A stretch of DNA of 64,000 nucleotides from Acidobacteriota bacterium (GTDB taxonomy: Bacteria > Acidobacteriota > Thermoanaerobaculia > Multivoradales > J023): the NCBI GenBank assembly GCA_029263315.1, contig JAJCXR010000048.1, positions 329,768 to 393,767 of the forward strand. The letters are read 5' to 3'. The notes below the pieces were generated by a model. It had not been told where the DNA came from. It did no database searches and was given only the letters and a program-made list of their open reading frames with translations. The translations under genes were made by a program, and so were the position numbers. The stretch's first letter is position 1, and each line of letters opens with the position of its first letter. This document shows, piece by piece, positions 44,252 to 54,000 of this stretch.

Positions 44252-46612
44252 GTGGCCAAGCTCATAGCGCTCCCAGGGGCCCTACTTCGCAAGCATCCTG
44301 TGACCTCGCGATGGCATCGCCTGGGAAGAAGCCTATCCGCTGTCAGCGCCACCGTCTGTGCCACCGCCAGCGCCACCCTCTTGCTCCTGCTGAGCAGCGC
44401 CTGCCAACCACCCGAGCCAAGCTCCGACCAGGAGCCGGCGGACACACCTCGGGCTGAATTCATCGCCATCGCCGAGCGATTGGAGGCCAGCGACGCCAGC
44501 TTCTTCGGCAATGCCCAATTCGAGCGCCTGCAGCAGATCTTCGAGCAACAGGATCTCGCCACCCATCGGCCGATCAACGGCCAACAGTTGCAAGTGATCC
44601 TACAGCTCGCCTCGCAGCATTTGCGTTTGGGAGACACCGAACGGGCTTTGCAGCTGTTGCTCTCGGTGACCGACGAGGTCGAGTCTCAGGGTTCCGCCAT
44701 CGCCCTGCGAGCCCGCTGGCTACGGCTGCTGGCGATGACCCATCTGCGCCGGGCGGAAGACGTCAACTGTCGGCTGCACCGACGGCCGGGGGCCTGCATC
44801 TTTCCGCTGCGCGACGGCGGCGTGCACGGTGAGACCGAACCGGCGGCGGCGGCTCGTCAAGCCTACCTCGAGTATCTCCGCCTACGCCCGGGGGACGGCA
44901 CCGCCGCCTGGCTGATCAACGTCCTGAGCATGGCCCTCGACGACTACCCACAAGGGGTACCCGAGTACTTTCGTATTCCCCCGGCCACCTTCGAATCGGC
45001 CGACGACATCGGCCGCTTCGAAGACATCGCCCCACAGCTCGGCATCGATACCTTCAACCACTGCGGCGGCGTGGTCACCGAGGATTTCGACGGCGACGGC
45101 CTGCTCGACATCGTCACTTCCACCTGGCATCCGCGCGGACCGTTGACCTACTACCGCAACGTCGGCGACGGCAGCTTCGCCGAACGCACCGTCGACGCCG
45201 GTCTCGATGGGCAGCTGGGCGGCCTCAATCTGATCGGCGGCGATTACGACGGCGATGGCGACGTGGACCTTCTCGTGTTGCGCGGCGCCTGGCTATTTCA
45301 ACATGGTCAGATCCGCAACTCTTTGTTGCGCAACGACGGCGCCGGCCGATTCACCGACGTCACCCGCCAGGCCGGGCTGGCGGAGCCAGCTCGGCCGACC
45401 CAGGCCGCCACCTGGGGCGACTTCGACAACGACGGTCACCTCGACCTCTACATCGTCAATGAACGGGCCGATGCTCAATCCGAGGTCAGCTACCCGGCCC
45501 AGCTCTTCCATAACCGGGGCGACGGCACCTTCGTCGACATCGCCGCCGACGCCGGGGTGAGCAACGGGGCCCATGGCAAGGGGGTCACCGCCGGCGACTT
45601 CGACAACGACGGCGATCTCGACATCTACGTCTCCAACATCGGCCCCAACCGGCTCTACCGCAACGACGGTAACCTCACCTTCGTCGATGTGGCGAGCCAG
45701 CTCGGGGTCCAAGAGCCGATCGGTCGCAGCTTCGCCGCCTGGTTCTTCGACTACGATAACGATGGCTGGCTCGATCTCTTTGTCGGCGCATACCAGGCCA
45801 CTGTCGACGATGTCGCCGCCGATCTCATGGGGGCCCCCCACGGCGGCGTCTATCCACGGCTCTACCGCAATCTGGGGGGAACCTTCGATGACGTCACCGC
45901 CGCCAGTGGCCTGCAACACGTCTACCTGCCCATGGGGGCCAACTTCGGTGACCTCGACAACGACGGCTGGCTCGATATTTATCTGAGCACCGGCGATCCG
46001 AGCTACGAAACCCTGGTGCCCAACATCATGTTGCGCAACCAAGGGGGACGCCGCTTTGTCGACATCACCACTTCCTCAGGGCTCGGACACCTGCAGAAGG
46101 GCCACGGGGTCGCCTTCGCCGATCTCGACAACGATGGCGACCAGGATCTCTACCATCAGCTGGGTGGTTTTGTGCCCGGAGATCCCTATCACAACGCCTT
46201 GTTCCACAACCCCGGCCACGGTCACCGCCATTTGACCGTGCAGCTCGAGGGTAAAGACAGTCCCCGACGGGGCATCGGCGCTCGCCTGCAGGTGGTGGTG
46301 GAAACGCCTTCGGGGCAGCGTTCCATCCACCGTGCCGTCGGCTCGGTGAGCAGTTTCGGCGGCTCCCCGCGGCGCCAGGAGATCGGCTTGGGTGACGCCC
46401 TCGGCGTCCGTCGCCTCGAGGTCTGGTGGCCTGCCTCCGGTAGCCGTCAGCAATTCACCGAGGTGCCGATGGACAGCACTGTGCGGGTGCGCGAGGGGGT
46501 TGCCGGCATTGAGCTTCTCGAGACACCGAGTTACGATCTGGCGACCGCTCTCGAGGCGGCCTCCCCTCATCATCACACCGCCTCCGGCGGCGCTCACCAC
46601 GGGACACCATGA
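44252..46612 (+). CDS. CRTAC1-type FG-GAP/ASPIC-UnbV lipoprotein
   Basis: This 786-residue exported protein has a signal with lipobox LSSAC (Cys 51), a helical TPR-like N-terminal region (about 70-260) including the phrase DVNCRLHRRPGACIFPLRDGGVH, then a seven-bladed VCBS/FG-GAP propeller with about seven calcium-binding DxDxDGxxD motifs (for example DFDGDGLLDI, DYDGDGDVDL). A C-terminal ASPIC/UnbV domain has RRGIGARLQVVVETPSGQRS and VGSVSSFGGSPRRQEIGLGD. Such proteins are surface or periplasmic with uncharacterised binding roles. GTG start at 44252 after GAGGATTGA. The downstream TPR gene overlaps by ATGA. Confidence 0.92.
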   Translation: MAKLIALPGALLRKHPVTSRWHRLGRSLSAVSATVCATASATLLLLLSSACQPPEPSSDQEPADTPRAEFIAIAERLEASDASFFGNAQFERLQQIFEQQDLATHRPINGQQLQVILQLASQHLRLGDTERALQLLLSVTDEVESQGSAIALRARWLRLLAMTHLRRAEDVNCRLHRRPGACIFPLRDGGVHGETEPAAAARQAYLEYLRLRPGDGTAAWLINVLSMALDDYPQGVPEYFRIPPATFESADDIGRFEDIAPQLGIDTFNHCGGVVTEDFDGDGLLDIVTSTWHPRGPLTYYRNVGDGSFAERTVDAGLDGQLGGLNLIGGDYDGDGDVDLLVLRGAWLFQHGQIRNSLLRNDGAGRFTDVTRQAGLAEPARPTQAATWGDFDNDGHLDLYIVNERADAQSEVSYPAQLFHNRGDGTFVDIAADAGVSNGAHGKGVTAGDFDNDGDLDIYVSNIGPNRLYRNDGNLTFVDVASQLGVQEPIGRSFAAWFFDYDNDGWLDLFVGAYQATVDDVAADLMGAPHGGVYPRLYRNLGGTFDDVTAASGLQHVYLPMGANFGDLDNDGWLDIYLSTGDPSYETLVPNIMLRNQGGRRFVDITTSSGLGHLQKGHGVAFADLDNDGDQDLYHQLGGFVPGDPYHNALFHNPGHGHRHLTVQLEGKDSPRRGIGARLQVVVETPSGQRSIHRAVGSVSSFGGSPRRQEIGLGDALGVRRLEVWWPASGSRQQFTEVPMDSTVRVREGVAGIELLETPSYDLATALEAASPHHHTASGGAHHGTP

Positions 46613-47790
46613 AAGTCATTCAGCGTTGTTTACCAGGCCTGCTGGTCGTCGTTCTAGCCTGCCAAGGCTCCTCCATCCCCGACCTCGGCAGCATCGACCG
46701 CTTCTTCGAGGACCCCGTCGTCGGCAGCTTGATCTCTGAAAAGCTCGAAGTAGCGTATGCCCAACCGCAACAGCCGGAGCCCTGGATTCAGCTAGGCATC
46801 GCCTTGGAAGCCAATGACTTTCTGCCGGAGGCCATCCGCTGCTACGACCATGCCCTGGGCATCGACGACAGCGACGCCCGGGCTTGGTACCGCTTGGGTA
46901 GCGCCCAGGCCGCCGCCGGAGAGCACCGACAGGCCGTCCAGGCATTCAGCGCCAGCATCGACGCCGAGGCGGAGTATCCACCGTCGTACTGGCGCCGCGG
47001 CCACGCCCTGTTGCGACTGGGCGAGAACGAATCGGCGAGCCTCGACTTCCACCGCACCCTGGAGCTCGATGCATCACAATTTCCGGCGACCCTCGGGCTC
47101 GCCAGGGTCCTGATCGATCGCGACACGGTGGAAGATGCCACCGAGGCAGTCCGCCTGTTGCAACCCCTGGTGCAACGCCATCCCCGGCTGCGCACCGCCC
47201 ACTCGCTCCTCGGCCTGGCGCAACGTCGCCTGGGCAACGCCGAGGCGGCCAGGCACCATCTCGAAGCGGCGGGCGCCGGAGCGTCTTCGGCCACCACCCG
47301 CGACAAATCCCTGATCTTCGGACGCAATATCCAGGACCCCTGGCAGCGAGAGCTGGGGAAAGCGCGGGCCAGTCACCGGATGGTGATCGACCAGGCTGGC
47401 CAAGCCTTCCTGAACGGCGACTTCGAATCCGCCATCGCCACCTTGGAGGATCTGCGCCGACATCGTCCCGACGACGTCACCCTCGGCCTCAACCTGGCCA
47501 CCGCCTACCGCCAAGCGGAACGCAACGGGGAAGCCGTGGCCCTGCTGCAAAAACTCCACGAGGGTCATCCGCAGCGTTACCAACTGGCCATGGACCTGGC
47601 CTGGAGCCTGTTCGAGGCCGACGACCATGGGGCCGCCTTGGCCATCGCCCAACGGGCCGCCGAAATCGATCCGCAGGCCCAAGGTCCCGAGCTGTTACGG
47701 GGCCGCATCGATGGCTCCATCCCCGAGCCACCACCGGCCGCTGCCCCCACCATTCTCCAGGCCACGTCGGTGCAGGGAGACCCCCGATGA
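46609..47790 (+). CDS. TPR lipoprotein in the CRTAC1 operon
   Basis: This 393-residue protein has a short signal with lipobox VVLAC (Cys 18) and about eight TPR-like repeats (for example PWIQLGIALEANDFLPEAIRCYDHAL, AWYRLGSAQAAAGEHRQAVQAF, SLLGLAQRRLGNAEAARHHL). It lies between two CRTAC1 lipoproteins, overlapping both by ATGA quadruplets, so the three are expected in stoichiometric amounts and may form an outer-membrane or periplasmic complex. A phrase in the middle (SLIFGRNIQDPWQRELGKAR) breaks the TPR pattern and may be a specific contact region. No enzymatic motif. Confidence 0.9.
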   Translation: MKVIQRCLPGLLVVVLACQGSSIPDLGSIDRFFEDPVVGSLISEKLEVAYAQPQQPEPWIQLGIALEANDFLPEAIRCYDHALGIDDSDARAWYRLGSAQAAAGEHRQAVQAFSASIDAEAEYPPSYWRRGHALLRLGENESASLDFHRTLELDASQFPATLGLARVLIDRDTVEDATEAVRLLQPLVQRHPRLRTAHSLLGLAQRRLGNAEAARHHLEAAGAGASSATTRDKSLIFGRNIQDPWQRELGKARASHRMVIDQAGQAFLNGDFESAIATLEDLRRHRPDDVTLGLNLATAYRQAERNGEAVALLQKLHEGHPQRYQLAMDLAWSLFEADDHGAALAIAQRAAEIDPQAQGPELLRGRIDGSIPEPPPAAAPTILQATSVQGDPR

Positions 47791-49523
47791 AGATCCATGC
47801 TCTATCTTCGACCGTGCTTCTTGTCGCCGCCCTGTTGTTGTCCGCCTGCGGTGACTCCGCCTCGACCTCCACCGACGGTATCGCAGCGGCCGGCCAGGCG
47901 CTGCATGGCAAGGCGCCGGACCGAGCCGAGCACGGCGTTTGGTTCGAAGATGCCGCCGCCTCGTCCGGCCTCGACTTCGTACATCAGTGGGGCCATCAGG
48001 ATGTCCATTGGATGCCCGAGATCATGGCCGGTGGCGCCGCCCTCTTCGACATGGACGGCGATGGCGATCTCGACGCCTACCTGGTGCAGAGCGGTTTTCT
48101 GATGCCCGGGGAACGGCAACAACCGGGCAACCAGCTCTATCGCAACCTCGGCGGCGGTGAGGTCGGTCGCCTGCGCTTCGAGAACATCAGCGAGGCGGCC
48201 GGCGACGCCGCCCACACCGGCTACGGCATGGGGGTCGCCGTCGGCGACGTCGACGGCGACGGCCGGGTCGATCTCTACGTCACCAATGTGGGGCCCGATG
48301 TGCTGCTGCGCAACCTCGGCGACGGTCGCTTTGCCGACATCACCGGCCAGGCGGGCCTCGGCAGCCCAGCCTGGGGCGCCAGCGCCGCCTTCCTCGACTA
48401 CGACCGCGACGGCGACCTCGATCTTTTTGTCACCACCTATCTGGACTGGTCGCCGAGCCGCGAGCTCGATTGCTACAACGCCCGCGGTTGGCAGGTCTAC
48501 TGCTCGCCCCAGTCCTATGAGGCGCCGCTGCCGGATCTCCTCTATCGCAACGACGGCGATGGCAGATTCACCGATGTTTCCGCCGCAACGGGCATCTCAC
48601 AGAAGGCGGGCAATGGCCTCGGGGTGGTCAGCTCCGACTTCGACAATGACGGCTGGCCGGACCTCTTCGTCGCCAACGACGGCACCCCAGACCACCTCTG
48701 GCTCAACCGACGGGATGGCACCTTCCGCGAGGACGGCGCCTTCGCCGGTTGCGCCTTCGACCTCGACGGACGGCCCAAGGCGGGCATGGGAGTCACCGTC
48801 GGTGACTACGACAACGACGGCGACAGCGATCTCCTGGTCTGCAACCTGCGCCAAGAAAGCGACTCCCTCTACCGCAACCAAGGCGGCCTGTTCAGCGACG
48901 TCACAGCCGCCCTCGGCCTCGGTTCGACCAGCGTTCCCTTCACCCGTTTCGGCATCGGTTGGGTGGATTTCGACAACGACGGCCAGCTCGATCTCTATCA
49001 AGCCAATGGTCGGGTGACGCGGCACAGCGAGGCCATGCGCTCGGACGATCCCCACGCCGAGCCCAACCTGCTGTTTCGAGGGGGCCCCGAGGGCTACCGC
49101 GAGATCCATCCCAGGGGCGGCACGGGATCTTCGCCCCTCATCGCCACCAGCCGAGCCGCCGCCTTCGGCGATCTCGACGGCGACGGCGGTATCGACATCC
49201 TGGTGGTCAATAGCCACGCCCCCCCGCAGGTGCTGCGCAATGTCGTGCCCGGGCGGGGTCAGTGGATTCTGCTGAGCCTCCTGGACCGCCACGGCGCCCC
49301 CGCCCTGGGTGCCCGCCTCAGCGCCCGGATCGGCGAGCGACCGGTTGTGCAAGAGGTGCGCAGCGCCTACAGCTATCAGGCCGCCAACGATCCCCGTCTG
49401 CACATCGGGCTGGGCGACGCCGACCGCTTGACGGGGGTGCGGGTCCGCTGGGCCGACGGCAGTGAAAGCGAGCACGGCACCTTGACCGGGGGCCAAGTGG
49501 TCACGCTGCGCCAGGGGTCTTGA
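47787..49523 (+). CDS. Second CRTAC1-type FG-GAP/ASPIC-UnbV lipoprotein
   Basis: This 578-residue protein has a signal and lipobox LLSAC (Cys 21), then FEDAAASSGLDFVHQWG, seven DxDxDGxxD calcium-type repeats (DMDGDGDLDA, DVDGDGRVDL, DYDRDGDLDL, DFDNDGWPDL and others) and a C-terminal ASPIC/UnbV domain (ALGARLSARIGERPVVQEVRSAYSYQAANDPRLHIGLGD, read in parts). It lacks the helical N-terminal region of the first CRTAC1 protein. The ATG overlaps the TPR gene stop. It closes the rtcB-CRTAC1-TPR-CRTAC1 operon; the acyltransferase gene converges 18 bases later. Confidence 0.93.
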   Translation: MKIHALSSTVLLVAALLLSACGDSASTSTDGIAAAGQALHGKAPDRAEHGVWFEDAAASSGLDFVHQWGHQDVHWMPEIMAGGAALFDMDGDGDLDAYLVQSGFLMPGERQQPGNQLYRNLGGGEVGRLRFENISEAAGDAAHTGYGMGVAVGDVDGDGRVDLYVTNVGPDVLLRNLGDGRFADITGQAGLGSPAWGASAAFLDYDRDGDLDLFVTTYLDWSPSRELDCYNARGWQVYCSPQSYEAPLPDLLYRNDGDGRFTDVSAATGISQKAGNGLGVVSSDFDNDGWPDLFVANDGTPDHLWLNRRDGTFREDGAFAGCAFDLDGRPKAGMGVTVGDYDNDGDSDLLVCNLRQESDSLYRNQGGLFSDVTAALGLGSTSVPFTRFGIGWVDFDNDGQLDLYQANGRVTRHSEAMRSDDPHAEPNLLFRGGPEGYREIHPRGGTGSSPLIATSRAAAFGDLDGDGGIDILVVNSHAPPQVLRNVVPGRGQWILLSLLDRHGAPALGARLSARIGERPVVQEVRSAYSYQAANDPRLHIGLGDADRLTGVRVRWADGSESEHGTLTGGQVVTLRQGS

Positions 49524-49541
49524 GCCGACCACCCGGCGGCG

Positions 49542-50576
49542 TCAAGAGCCCACAACTTGACGGCTGTAGCGGCCCAAAATGCGCCTGGCCAGCCACAGGC
49601 AAACAATACACAGCGCCACCACCGTCGCCACCGCCAGCCAGTAGCGCCACAGGCTAGCGGCCGGGAAGACGTCCCCCGCCACGAAGCGGGTATATGCCTG
49701 GATGAAATACATGTGGAGAAAATAGATGCCGAAGCTCACATCGGCCATGTAGCTGAGCTTGCTGTCCAGCAGCTGGCCGCAGCGGCGCAGCATCACCAAC
49801 AGGACGCCACATAACAGCACTTTCTGCACTGCGTTGGTGCCGAACACACCGTTTTCCGTCGAGAACATGGCCGCCGAGCCGATGGCCCCGCCGCGCCCGT
49901 AATAGCCCACCTCGAGCCACACCAAAGCCACCACCGCCGCCAGCAAGAAAGGCAACCAACGATCGTGCCAGGCCATCACCCGCTCCCGGTGGCGACTGAA
50001 CCACATACCGAAGAGATAGATCGGCAGGAAATAGGCGCAGGAATGCCAGATGTGGGTGAAGTCGCTGGGACGGTGCACAAACACCGTGACGGTCAGCAGC
50101 AAGGGAAGCAAATAGTAACCCCGTCCGTCGCGGTCGATCCACAACAGGGCGGGCGCCATCAGGTAGAACACCGCGATCATCGGAATGAACCAGAAGGGCA
50201 GGATGTGGTACCCGGTGAGCAACGACCAGGCCACGTTCTGGGCAACGGTGGGCCAGTGGTGGTGATACTCGGGGTCGAAGGCGCCCCGCTGGGTCAGCGC
50301 CTGCACAGTGATCATCGGCAGCGAGACGATGACATAGGGCATGATGACATTGCGCAGCTTGCTCTTCAAATAACGCCGATACTGGAACTTGTGCGACAAA
50401 TGCTGAAACAGGAAGCCGGCGACGAAGACAAAAAGCACCGTGCCGTTCTGCATCAACGACTTCATCAACAGCTCTTGCCAACGCACCTGCTGCCACTCGA
50501 AAAGGTAAACGCAGTGCCCGGCGACGATGAAGAGAATAGCCACGGCCCGGAAGCTGTGGATGTAGCTCAAGAACAT
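49542..50576 (-). CDS. Acyltransferase 3 family membrane protein
   Basis: This 344-residue polytopic membrane protein has the acyltransferase-3 signature: SYIHSFRAVAILFIVAGH near the N-terminus (catalytic-type His), FVAGFLFQHL, RNVIMPYVIVSLP, HILPFWFIPMIAVFYLMAPALL and the C-terminal SFGIYFLHMYFIQAY. About ten helices. Members transfer acetyl, succinyl or other acyl groups to cell-surface glycans or secreted molecules; the acceptor is unknown. The ATG at 50576 begins directly at the first helix and is preceded by AAGGAT; the frame remains open to 50627. Confidence 0.9.
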   Translation of the reverse strand: MFLSYIHSFRAVAILFIVAGHCVYLFEWQQVRWQELLMKSLMQNGTVLFVFVAGFLFQHLSHKFQYRRYLKSKLRNVIMPYVIVSLPMITVQALTQRGAFDPEYHHHWPTVAQNVAWSLLTGYHILPFWFIPMIAVFYLMAPALLWIDRDGRGYYLLPLLLTVTVFVHRPSDFTHIWHSCAYFLPIYLFGMWFSRHRERVMAWHDRWLPFLLAAVVALVWLEVGYYGRGGAIGSAAMFSTENGVFGTNAVQKVLLCGVLLVMLRRCGQLLDSKLSYMADVSFGIYFLHMYFIQAYTRFVAGDVFPAASLWRYWLAVATVVALCIVCLWLARRILGRYSRQVVGS

Positions 50577-51051
50577 GGACGATCCTTGGGTGGCGACATA
50601 GCCGGATTGTAGCGCGATGCCAGGCAAAAGGAGACCACGACCCTTCCAGGGTTCGGCCCATCGCCGTCAATCCGATGGCAGGCCTTGCCCCCCGAAACCA
50701 GGGAAAATTGTTCCTTTCCGAAACCAAAACGAGGCGAAGTTCCCCGTCACGGCGTTCTCCAAGCCCCTCCTTCAATCTACCCAATATCGACCAAGACCCT
50801 CATTTCCTGTACTTTAGCGCACCAGAGGGGGCCATCGAGCAACTGGCACGGGCATTGCTGCCGCCTTATTAGTGCGACTCCGTCTCAACGGGCCCTATCC
50901 ATCCGCACCCCGTGGTCTGCGCCGGCTGCCGACCGGGGCAGCGAGCTGAAACCGACATCTCGCCTGGCCAATTGGGACGTTTTAGATGAATGCTTTACAC
51001 TGGACTGAGACTAGCCCTGCTTTTGACCGTCATTGAACGGGAGATATGTTG
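50577..51051. other. Intergenic region upstream of the C25 peptidase
   Basis: About 475 bases between divergent genes without a credible gene. A small hairpin GCTGCC-GACCGG-GGCAGC lies near 50926-50943, and a GGGAGA ribosome-binding site is at the right end. Promoters could not be assigned confidently. The short frames here have no supporting features. Confidence 0.5.
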
Positions 51052-54000
51052 ATGAAATCCTCACCGAGAGACACCGTCCTTCGCCCCCTGCCCCAGATCC
51101 TCCAACTGACCGCCTGGGCCGTCGCCCTGCTCTGCTTGGCGCCGCAGGACCTGTTGGCTGGAGGCAGCCAGGCGACCGGCGCCACCAGCGATCAGTTGAT
51201 GGTCTACAACGGCAACAGGGAAGGCACGGACATCGGCGATTTCATCTCCGACCAAGACGGTCTCGACGAGCCCTATACTTACTTCATCGAAGTTCCTCCC
51301 GGTCTCAGCCGCTTGGTGGTGGAAATCTTTGATCCAGATATCCTGGCCGCCGCCGATCCCGATGACGAGCGGGACGAAGATCGCGATCTGCTGCGCAGCA
51401 CCCTCAACACCTACGCCCGCTATCGCCTCTTCGATCCCGACGGCAACCAAGTGCCCACTGCTTTTGGCGTTGGTGGCAACAATACCTCCATCGTCTCGAC
51501 TCCCAATCCCAGCACCTGGGACAACGCCTGGGTCACCTTCTACGATAGTGATCGGGCCGGAGCCTCCTCCAGTAACGATTTTATCGACAACTTCGGCACC
51601 GTCGCCTACAACAACAACGACAGCACCACCAGCGACACCTTTGCCGGCAGTTGGACGGAAACCGGCGAGACCGGCACGGCAGGCCCCACCGGCGGCATCA
51701 TGCAAGTGACCGGAGGCGAGCTGTCGATCTCCAACGTCGGCGATGCCTTCCCCTTCACCTCACAGCCCCGCATCCATCGTGAGGTGGACCTATCGAGTTT
51801 CTCCAATGCTGTCGTCAGCTTCGACTGGGGTACCGGCACCGGCATGGAAGACAACGACGCCATCACCTTTGAGGTGTCGCCCGATGGTGGTACCACCTGG
51901 GTGGGGCTCGACATCTTCTCTTACTTCGTGACCGACGCCGCCTCCGGCAGCGCCTCCTACGACATCACCGACTACATCGCCTCCAATACCCAAGTGCGTT
52001 TTCGTATCTTTGACAACTTTGCTGGCACCGGCGAAGCCTTCACCGTCGACAACTTCACCATCGACGCCAACTCTTCCGCCGACGGCGCCGCCCCCGACGC
52101 TGGTCACTGGAAGATCGAGATGGACATGAGCACCGAGGTCAAAGATCGAAATTCTCAGCAGGAAGAGCTCAACGCCATCGGCATTCGCGCCCACGACGGC
52201 ACCTCCGGTAGCGGTGGCACGGAGGTCAACGTCTATGCCCACAGCTACTTCAGCCTCGGGCTCAACAACAACAACAGAACGCGCTCCTACACCATGTACC
52301 CCTACATCACCGAGGGTTGCACCTTCAGCGTCAATGACTTCGACCACGATTCCATGGCCCCAGATCCCATGGTGGCCGGCATCAGCCCACCCTATGGCTC
52401 TTGGGATCTGACCAGCCGCTCCGCCACCTTCACCGACGATGAGGCCAGCACCCTGAGCGAGAATGACAGCTGGTTCAGCGAGGACGTCAGCGGTTGGAAT
52501 TCCGACGACGCGGCCACCGACTACGGCATCTGGGAGATGGACATGACCATCTCCGACTTCGGCTCCGGCAACTACGCCGTCTACTACATCGGCAACCAAG
52601 ACGCCGATGATCCCGACGCCAATGCAGACGGCACCCCTGGGCCCACCGCTTCGCCGGAAGCCGATACGGTGCGCATTTATTTCCCCACCGACGCCAACAC
52701 CGCCCCCAGCAAGCCCTACGCAACCCACGCCATCCGCTACCTGGGGCCCGGCGGCGGTCCGAATCCACCGGAGATGGGTTCGGTCACCACCTTCGTCGTC
52801 ACCGTGCGCATCGTCAACCCCACCGGCTCCATCGGCAGCATCTCCTTCGACAGCGGCGCCAGCCGCACCGTGACCGCCGAGGTGCCGGCCAGCACGACGG
52901 ATTACGCCATCTGCTATGGCGGTACCACCCCCTCCTTTCCGACCTCCGGCTCGATGATCAGTGAGCCGTCCACCACCTGCCCAAGCGGCGGCGCCACCGG
53001 TGGCACCGTCGAGTGGGAGCCGGCCGACATCGCCGCGGGCGCCGAAGCGCAGTTGCGCTACTTCATCACCGTCGAGCCCTTGGTGGCCACCGATCCGCTG
53101 ACCGTTCCGGTGAGCGGCACCTACCCGTCCAGCGGCACGGCGGTCAGTTTCATCGACGAAACCGGCGACACTTCCGGCGCCTTCACCCTCGGCCCCCTGT
53201 GCGGCTTGAGCATCGTCGCCGGCCCGACGGCGATGATGACCCCGGCGTTGGTCTCGTCCTTTAGCGGGCGTCCGGCGGGCAACGGCACCCTGTTGGAGTG
53301 GCAGACGGCGACGGAAGCCGGCACCGCCACCTTTGACATCTACCGCCACCTCGACGACCGGCGTCGTCAGAAGATCAACCGCCAACCCCTCCTGGCGATG
53401 CTCGATGCGCCACAGGGGGGCGTCTACCGCTTCGTCGACGAAGGTGCGCCGCCCCGAGAGACCAACACCTACACCTTGGTCGAGACCATGGCCAGCGGTC
53501 GTACCCTTCACCATGGGCCTTACACCGTGCAGGTGGATTGGACACTGCCGCACATCGAGGTGGCCGGAGGATATGAGCGTTCGCCCCATGCCGTGGCGCC
53601 GCGGGCCGGTTCCGAGGGTGCCTCGCCCGACGCCTTGGGCACCCAAGAGCTGATCTCCCAAGAGCTGATCTCCCAAAACCACGGCGGCCCGACCGACGAG
53701 CTCGCCAAGGCCGGGGCCGGGAACCGTTTGCGCATCACCACCGGCGAGGCTGGCATTTACCGCTTGACGGCCCGAGAGCTGGCGCCGTACTTCGGTCTCA
53801 GCGAGCGCCAGCTGCGACGCATCATTCACCAAGGTGAGATCGGTCTCACCCACCGTGGACAGGCGGTCGCCTGGCAGAGCGCCGAGGATGCCGCAGGCAT
53901 CGACTTCTATGCCGAGGCCAATGACACCATCTACAGCGGTGAGAATGTCTACTGGGTGAGCCTCGGCAATGGCCAGCAGATGCCTTGGGTGGTCGGCGAT

